A stretch of 64,000 nucleotides of DNA from Lactarius indigo (Eukaryota; Basidiomycota; Agaricomycetes; Russulales; Russulaceae): NCBI GenBank assembly GCA_025766275.1, contig JAFKAC010000003.1:2418001-2482000 (forward strand), given 5' to 3'. Each line of letters opens with the position of its first letter. Position 1 is the stretch's first letter. Made by a program: the position numbers and the translations under genes. Shown one piece after another: positions 58,889 through 64,000 of the stretch. The notes beneath the pieces were generated by a model. The model was given only the letters and a program-made list of their open reading frames with translations, was not told the DNA's origin and searched no databases.

Positions 58889-61270
58889 CTAGCACTGGCT
58901 GAGGAACTTGCTTTTGGGGAACGGCTGCTTGAAATCGTCAACCCACGTCGTCAGATTGGGGTTTGTGTACGCTTCAGGGTACCTTGAGTAACGTCGTCAG
59001 TCACAATACCTACCAAGGAGTGTGAGAGTGCACTAACTGATTGATGTATGCCATCGTCGGAAAGTCCGGAGGATCGCACCCAACATTAATTTGGTCTTTA
59101 TGTTGATAGACACGGATATAATCGACTCGCATCGTAGTTGGGAACTGAAGGTGATCGAAATCTATCTTGCCAAATGCTGGGGATATCCCCAGGTTAACAA
59201 TAAGGTACTGGGCATTTGATTAGATAAAGATGGGATGTCGGATCGAGTAGTACGTACCATTGGTTCTTGGGGTATCGGTCGAGTGTCGATCTCGACCTGT
59301 GGATCGGGACCCATGCCACTGCTCAATAACGTCCAAGCTGCCTTGTTGTTTGATATCCAGGTTATGTACTGCCCGAGACGAGATCAGATGGATACTCTGT
59401 GAATTGTAACAAGGGAAACGCACGGCGCTGTCTACGCCAGGTTGGTACTCGAAACCATAAACGGAATATGCTCCACCATTCAATTCGTATGCGGTCTGGT
59501 CCGTTTCTGTAAGGGCGGAGACGGCTTGTTGGAACACGCCACCCTTGTACGAATTGTATACGGTGATGGTGTCATCATAAATGATAGAGTTGTTGTCTTC
59601 TGGCCACGTATAGTTGAAGTTGAATGGCTAAGGGAGTAATGAGTACATCAGAAAGGCTTCCACAAGATCGGGCAGAGGACTCACAGCAAATTGACCAGAT
59701 TGAGAGACCTGGCCCGTGGCAACACCTTTATCGAAATGGATCTAAAAGGGTGGGAATTTATTTTCGTATACGAAGGAATTGACCAGCCCACATACGGTTG
59801 CTTCAAAAACGTCAATCTCTGGAGCGGACCTTCCGACAAACGACCCATCTGAGTGCTTGGGTCCAGGATGCGACTCCCCGTCACATGTGCAACGAGACAA
59901 TTTTTGACCTTGAAGATACGAGAGTACATTGCCATTAAAAGGGTCTCCGACCTCGACGGCGGCAAGCGGCAACCCATTCAGGGTCTGATTGGGGGCCGTC
60001 CCGACATCGCACGAGTCGTACGTATACGGCCACTGGAGCGTTAGAAGATGAGTGTCTGTGATCAAAGGACGGAATACAGTGGACTCGCACCATGCCCTCG
60101 AGAGAAGCACCATAACCAGCGCGACCCAGGTTTCCCATACTCCAGACTGCAGGCCATAGACCGAAGACGTTGTTTGCGCCAGGTAAAGAAACACTGGTTT
60201 CGAAAAGGCCACCTGTGAAACAGAATTTGTTCCACGTTGACATCATGCCACCGGTGTATTGGAGGTCATGATTGGGCTTTTCGCTGAGGGTGATCTCGAG
60301 TGATCCATTTTTCGTCGTGATTGCTTCGGGATCATACCACTCGAGGTTACCCGTCTGCCAATAATGAAGATCGACAGCCTCCCAATATGGGTCATCTCCA
60401 GGATAAAAGGTACGACCGTCGATATTGAACTCGTCCGAAAATACCAGCTGTAATTCTTTAGACGGATCGTGAAACGAAGGTCGAGTCCAGAGGTTCTCTG
60501 GGGTATCTATGTCGATGAGACCCCAACCATTGTTCATTTCGGGAATCTGTATTGTGAGAGTGAGTGGGATTTGTGGAAGTGAAAAAATAATTGTATAAGC
60601 ACTTGTCCAGTACTATTGAGCCCACCAAGGTTAAATCCACCTTGCCGTGAAAGAGGGCTCTTTGTAAAGAAGGTAATTATGGGATACCCAGCGCTGCCGT
60701 GTGATTGGACATGAGCATATGAACGCAATATGGGAGAGGGAAAGACAAACAAGAGAGCCACCAAAGAGAGGACCAAAAGAACAAGGCAGCCAAGGTTGGT
60801 GAGACCACGATAGGTAAATATATGCCCCCCCCTGTCGTTCTTTCTGTCGCGTCTTGGGTCGGGGTTGTGAAGGTAGTCGTCGGGCTCTGGGTGATTGGGG
60901 GAGAGGTCAGAGCCCCAGGACGCAGGATCCGGGGATAAAGAAAACTGAGGGCACAATTAAGCTGGGTGCATGATAGTAGACAAAAGTGTGAGTACCTTGT
61001 CCGATATTGAGTGTGATATGGCGCCTCCACCACCGGCCGCTGACGGATAAGGAGACTCATTCTAGGTGGTGAGGTGAGAGACGAAGAGAGGTAAAATAAA
61101 AAGTGACAGACGAGGGAAGCTGAGCTGATGGTAGCGCGCATGGATCTCGGACCCCGTAAGAGCGCGGCCTGCACGCTCGATTGACCAGGAGGAGAAAGAA
61201 GATTTGTGGTAGAAGGAGTGTCCAAGTCAGCAACCTGGTACTGAGGCTGGCCCCGAGACGCAGACGACAT
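58889..61270 (-). CDS. SKN1: Beta-1,6-glucan synthesis-associated protein (GH16, SKN1/KRE6 family)
   Basis: The cytosolic N-terminus (MSSASRGQPQYQVADLDTPS) leads to HNPDPRRDRKNDRGGHIFTY and a single membrane helix (LGCLVLLVLSLVALLFVF), giving a type II membrane protein. The lumenal part is a GH16 fold: LVFSDEFNIDGRTFYPGDDP, WEAVDLHYW, GGMMSTWNKFCFTGGLFE, LWPAVWSMGNLGRAGYGASL and the catalytic-type motif APEIDVFEA. The C-terminus FDHLQFPTTMRVDYIRVYQ and GCDPPDFPTMAYIN is typical of the family. These Golgi/ER proteins are needed for beta-1,6-glucan in the cell wall. Exon joins checked from N- to C-terminus keep frame. Confidence 0.94.
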
Positions 61271-61361
61271 GATGAACGCTTTGGTTGGGTGATAAAGCGG
61301 CTCTGTTGCCTTGGCTGTTGCTTGGTTATATAATCACTTAAAATACCGTTGTCATGCCGTA

Positions 61362-62603
61362 TTATTCCGACTCCACTCTGCCCGTGCCCGCTCCTTCTGT
61401 CAGTCCTAATATACCAGACTTGCCTTGGGCCAGTTCGGCGACAGCCCGTTCGACACGGCCCAACCCCGTCGATTCACCACCTTCACCGCCCACCTCCATA
61501 CCTTTCTCGGCTGCCATCGCGTCGATCTTCTTCAACCGACCTAATACTGCCAAATTGGCTCTTTCTAGCGCCTGTGCTCCTTCCCCACTCTCTCCTTCTA
61601 ACAACGCGCTCAGTACCCGCTCCTTCTGTCCTCGATAGTTGGTTCGTGACACGGTCGGCGCATGATCCTGTGGGCGAAGCACATGCCCCCGTGCGCGACT
61701 TGGACCAACTCCCTCGCCTGCGACCGGTTCTGTACGCTCCAGCCATCGACCGAGTCCTGCAACGGCGTCCTTCGTTTTCTTTGCCATGTCCCGCTTCGAT
61801 GGTCGCCCTTTCTTCTTTGGTGGTGCCTTTCCTGCTTGTGTGGTGCTCGCTCCAGATACCAGCTGGTCTTGCTCCGTTTCTGAGAGAGGGATCGACTCGG
61901 TTCTCTCCGGCGTCTCCTCTTCGTCTTCCACATATACCTCCCTTGGGAGTGTGCGCGGATTATACGGCTCCAGTCTGGAAAGTGGGAGTATATAGAAAAC
62001 GCGCGCGTTTATCAGTGCGGAGAGGACCTGAGACGCATAGGGAGCCAACGCCGATGGGACCACCTTGGGTAACTCCAGGAGTAAGTCATACTGGTCTGCA
62101 ACAAGAGGCCGTCAGACGGCCATACGCGATAGAAATAGACCTGCGCATACCTATGGCAATATCGATTTGTCTGATTGAGTATATCGGTATTCGGGAGCCC
62201 GATGGTTGTGAAAAATAAAATGTGTATAGTCCGAAAAGTGCGACAAGTCTCCGTGTGGGCTCGACATGTTCGACCAATCGTTCTGACCAAAACATGTCTG
62301 GGTGATATATTTCCGTAGAAAATACCACGTACCAACGAAGAGCCTGCATGCAACAGTCAAGTAAGTATGACGCGTGCGAGCATCGAATACTTTAAGGTGC
62401 ATGTAAGTCCATCCCTGCTCTTGCCACAGGCGCTTGAACAGAGCAAAGGGCTGGGTGACAACATCCGTGAACTCCTGAACGAATAGGTCTGTGAGTCGAT
62501 CTATGTCCTCGCGGAAGGGATTAACGAAGAGCGAAGATGTAAAGAAAGGAGGCTGCACGGTGAGATCGCCACGTGGACCCGAAGGTGTTGGTGCGAGTGA
62601 CAT
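61362..62603 (-). CDS. SNAPC1 (SNAP43)-like protein
   Basis: Starts MSLAPTPSGPRGDLTVQPPF. The N-terminal half resembles the SNAP43 domain of the snRNA-activating protein complex: FREDIDRLTDLFVQEF, PFALFKRLWQEQGWTYMHL, VACRLFVERLVEHVEP, RRLVALFGLYTFYFSQPSGS and SALINARVFYILPLS. Vertebrate SNAPC1 binds the proximal element of snRNA promoters with its partners. The rest is disordered and basic, with KKKGRPSKRDMAKKTKDAV, an AT-hook-like GRPSK core. The two introns traced are GT-AG. Identification rests on pattern memory and is moderate. Starts 35 bp from the divergent IMA1-like gene. Confidence 0.65.
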
Positions 62604-62638
62604 GACTTGTGGCCCACTCTACATCTGAGCCTCGCGTC

Positions 62639-64000
62639 ATGACTGCACTCATCCTTCGACAGCCCCGCACTCTCTGCTTCTTCTGCCAGTCCCGCGTCTT
62701 GCCTCCGCCTCCCCAACCTCTCTCCTTCCTTTGCCCTCGCTGTGGCTGCTGGAACCGTTATGACGCAAACGGTGACATCCTCTCCGATGACCCCGCCATG
62801 TACGACGAGGCTCTCAACCGCAAGTCCTTCGCACGACGAGGTGTGCATTCCTTGCTTTTTCCATTCTTGTCACCCTCTCTCAGATACTACGCTTCAGCGT
62901 CCCCACGAAAAGACCGCCTCCTGACTACCTTTGGCAGCGCACCTTTCTGCTCGACGTGCCAGTCAAACCAGAGGCTCATCGTTAGCCTCTTATCAAGCTA
63001 TCTACCACCTTCCGATGACGTGCGTCCTTACAGCCTTAAATGCAGTCTGCTCTCTCACCACCCGTGTGTCGATCTTCAGGATCCCGATTACGAACCTCGC
63101 CTCGCTAGCTTCGCGGCCTACAAAGCTTCTATGCACGCACGTTATCCCCCTGTGTGCGAGAGGTGTGCTCCACTCGTAGAAGAAGAGATCCGTAAAAAGG
63201 ATGTCATGGCGCGCTTCAAACGCGCTCGGGTCATGGTTGAATGAGAGCAAGAAGAAAGATACGCGGCGACAGGTATTATCGTCGAGCGTGGACCGATACA
63301 AATTGAACCGTGAACTACGATGGTGGACCGCACGCGGTGTTTTATGGGTGGTCACCCTAGTTGGGGTGGTATCCGTCGACGTGGCCGGTGTGTACCACGT
63401 CCGCTTTGCTGCGCTGGTACTGACTTCTATGACTAGGGGCCACGGGCCGTTTGACCTTACCCGGGACGAGCGTCATCGTCCCTTCGCTGTCGGCTCTGGT
63501 TCTCCTGTCAATACTTTGGACTGCTTGGTTACCCACCTACGCCTCCTTTCGAAGAGCGGAGCTCCAGGGTCGGAAGGTGCGTGTACGGGGTAGAGAACGA
63601 TACGCAGTAGGTCCCATCTATCTGGATGTCCTTCATATCTTATTACCCTCCCTCCATAGGCATTGCAAATTTCGGCGTGGTTAGTGAGGGTGCTCACGGC
63701 GAGCCTCATCACACTTTCCTGGCACCGTCCGTCTATGGACTTCCTCTCCTTGCGTTCCCATCCAGCTTCGATTGGTAGCCGCATCTACTTCGCTTTTGCG
63801 TCATGTATCGAGCTATTTGTGAGTAGACTATCCCCAGATTTGCCATGCGAATTACCCATGGATCCTCTCCCCCACAGGTACTCATCTACTCCTTCCTCAC
63901 CCTCCGCCTTCACCGCCCACCAGCAGTCCGCCTGATAGACACCTCCACTTCCCGCGCCAGCACCCCAAGCACCGACCCCGCTTCGCGCACATCCAGCCCC
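62639..64000 (+). CDS. IMA1: Ima1/Samp1-type inner nuclear membrane protein, 3' end outside window; one frame break
   Basis: The ATG is at 62639. The N-terminal Ima1 domain has repeated Cys pairs that should bind zinc: LCFFCQSRV, FLCPRCGCWNRYDANGDILS, PFCSTCQSNQ and PVCERCAPLVEEEIRKKDVM. Introns near 62841 and 63020 keep frame. After KKDVMAR near 63208-63216 the conserved continuation (ALGSWLNESKKKDTRRQ) is in another frame and needs one base skipped. Then RYKLNRELRWWTARGVLWVV starts the first membrane helix, and more hydrophobic exons continue to the window edge. Ima1 anchors heterochromatin and the cytoskeleton at the inner nuclear membrane in fission yeast. Confidence 0.82.

Noticed and set aside
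61349..62218. Plus-strand open frame of 289 codons opposite the SNAPC1-like gene
   Set aside because: Starts at the stop codon of the minus-strand gene and shows only antisense composition (Pro/Leu/Ser). The minus strand has the conserved domain and splice sites.
42240..63250. Programmed +1 ribosomal frameshifting as the explanation of the frame breaks
   Set aside because: The sites share no slippery codon pair or stop-codon context, and fungal genes are not known to use it broadly. Single-base insertion errors explain them better. Kept only as an alternative in the finding.

Overview
The window looks like gene-dense nuclear DNA from a basidiomycete fungus, most likely an Agaricomycete. Genes carry many short introns (about 41-69 bp), intergenic gaps are often under 300 bp, and the gene set is fungal: RAC1, SHB17, YHM2, TRS85, seipin, GDI1, RAV1, CRC1, mitochondrial N-acetylglutamate synthase, the SKN1/KRE6 beta-glucan protein, and an F-box family typical of mushroom-forming fungi. 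I saw no rRNA, tRNA, CRISPR array or complete transposon. Gene models were built by hand from splice sites and reading-frame continuity, and families were recognised by memory of their motifs, not by searches.

Layout. 0-11 kb: a partial Ser/Pro-rich gene, RAC1 (minus), then SHB17, a 1,004-residue coiled-coil protein, the mitochondrial carrier YHM2 and an Mpv17/PMP22 protein (all plus). 11-17.2 kb is the accessory part: an unrecognised gene, a poorly resolved coding stretch, and a tandem array of three paralogous zinc-finger genes of about 1.15 kb each. 17.4-23.4 kb: a WW-domain gene and TRS85 (TRAPPIII). 23.4-25.6 kb: a gene-poor gap holding a broken copy of part of the WW gene. 25.6-37 kb: two conserved unknowns, seipin, an SH3BGR/glutaredoxin-like protein, low-molecular-weight tyrosine phosphatase, methylmalonate-semialdehyde dehydrogenase, a Rap1-type Myb protein and RabGDI. 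37-50.7 kb: RAV1, a fasciclin-domain membrane protein, CRC1, an unrecognised 459-residue protein and N-acetylglutamate synthase. 50.8-58.2 kb: two tandem F-box genes beside a UBE2O-type ubiquitin-conjugating enzyme. 58.9-64 kb: SKN1/KRE6, a SNAPC1-like protein and the 5' part of an Ima1-type inner nuclear membrane gene.

Most genes are independent housekeeping genes. Small themes recur: vesicle traffic (RAC1, TRS85, GDI1, RAV1), mitochondrial metabolism (YHM2, CRC1, methylmalonate-semialdehyde dehydrogenase, N-acetylglutamate synthase) and ubiquitin (F-box pair plus UBE2O).

The most unusual content is (i) the zinc-finger array, in which the first, second and third genes carry one, two and three fingers, the extra ones built from repeated intron+exon modules with phase-1 symmetric exons; (ii) micro-exons, including two 3-nt exons in YHM2, together with three GC-AG introns; and (iii) four, possibly six, single-base +1 frame breaks in conserved genes between 42 and 63.3 kb, while the twelve recognised genes traced through in the first 37 kb show none. 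The last is probably a sequence-quality signal but needs checking.
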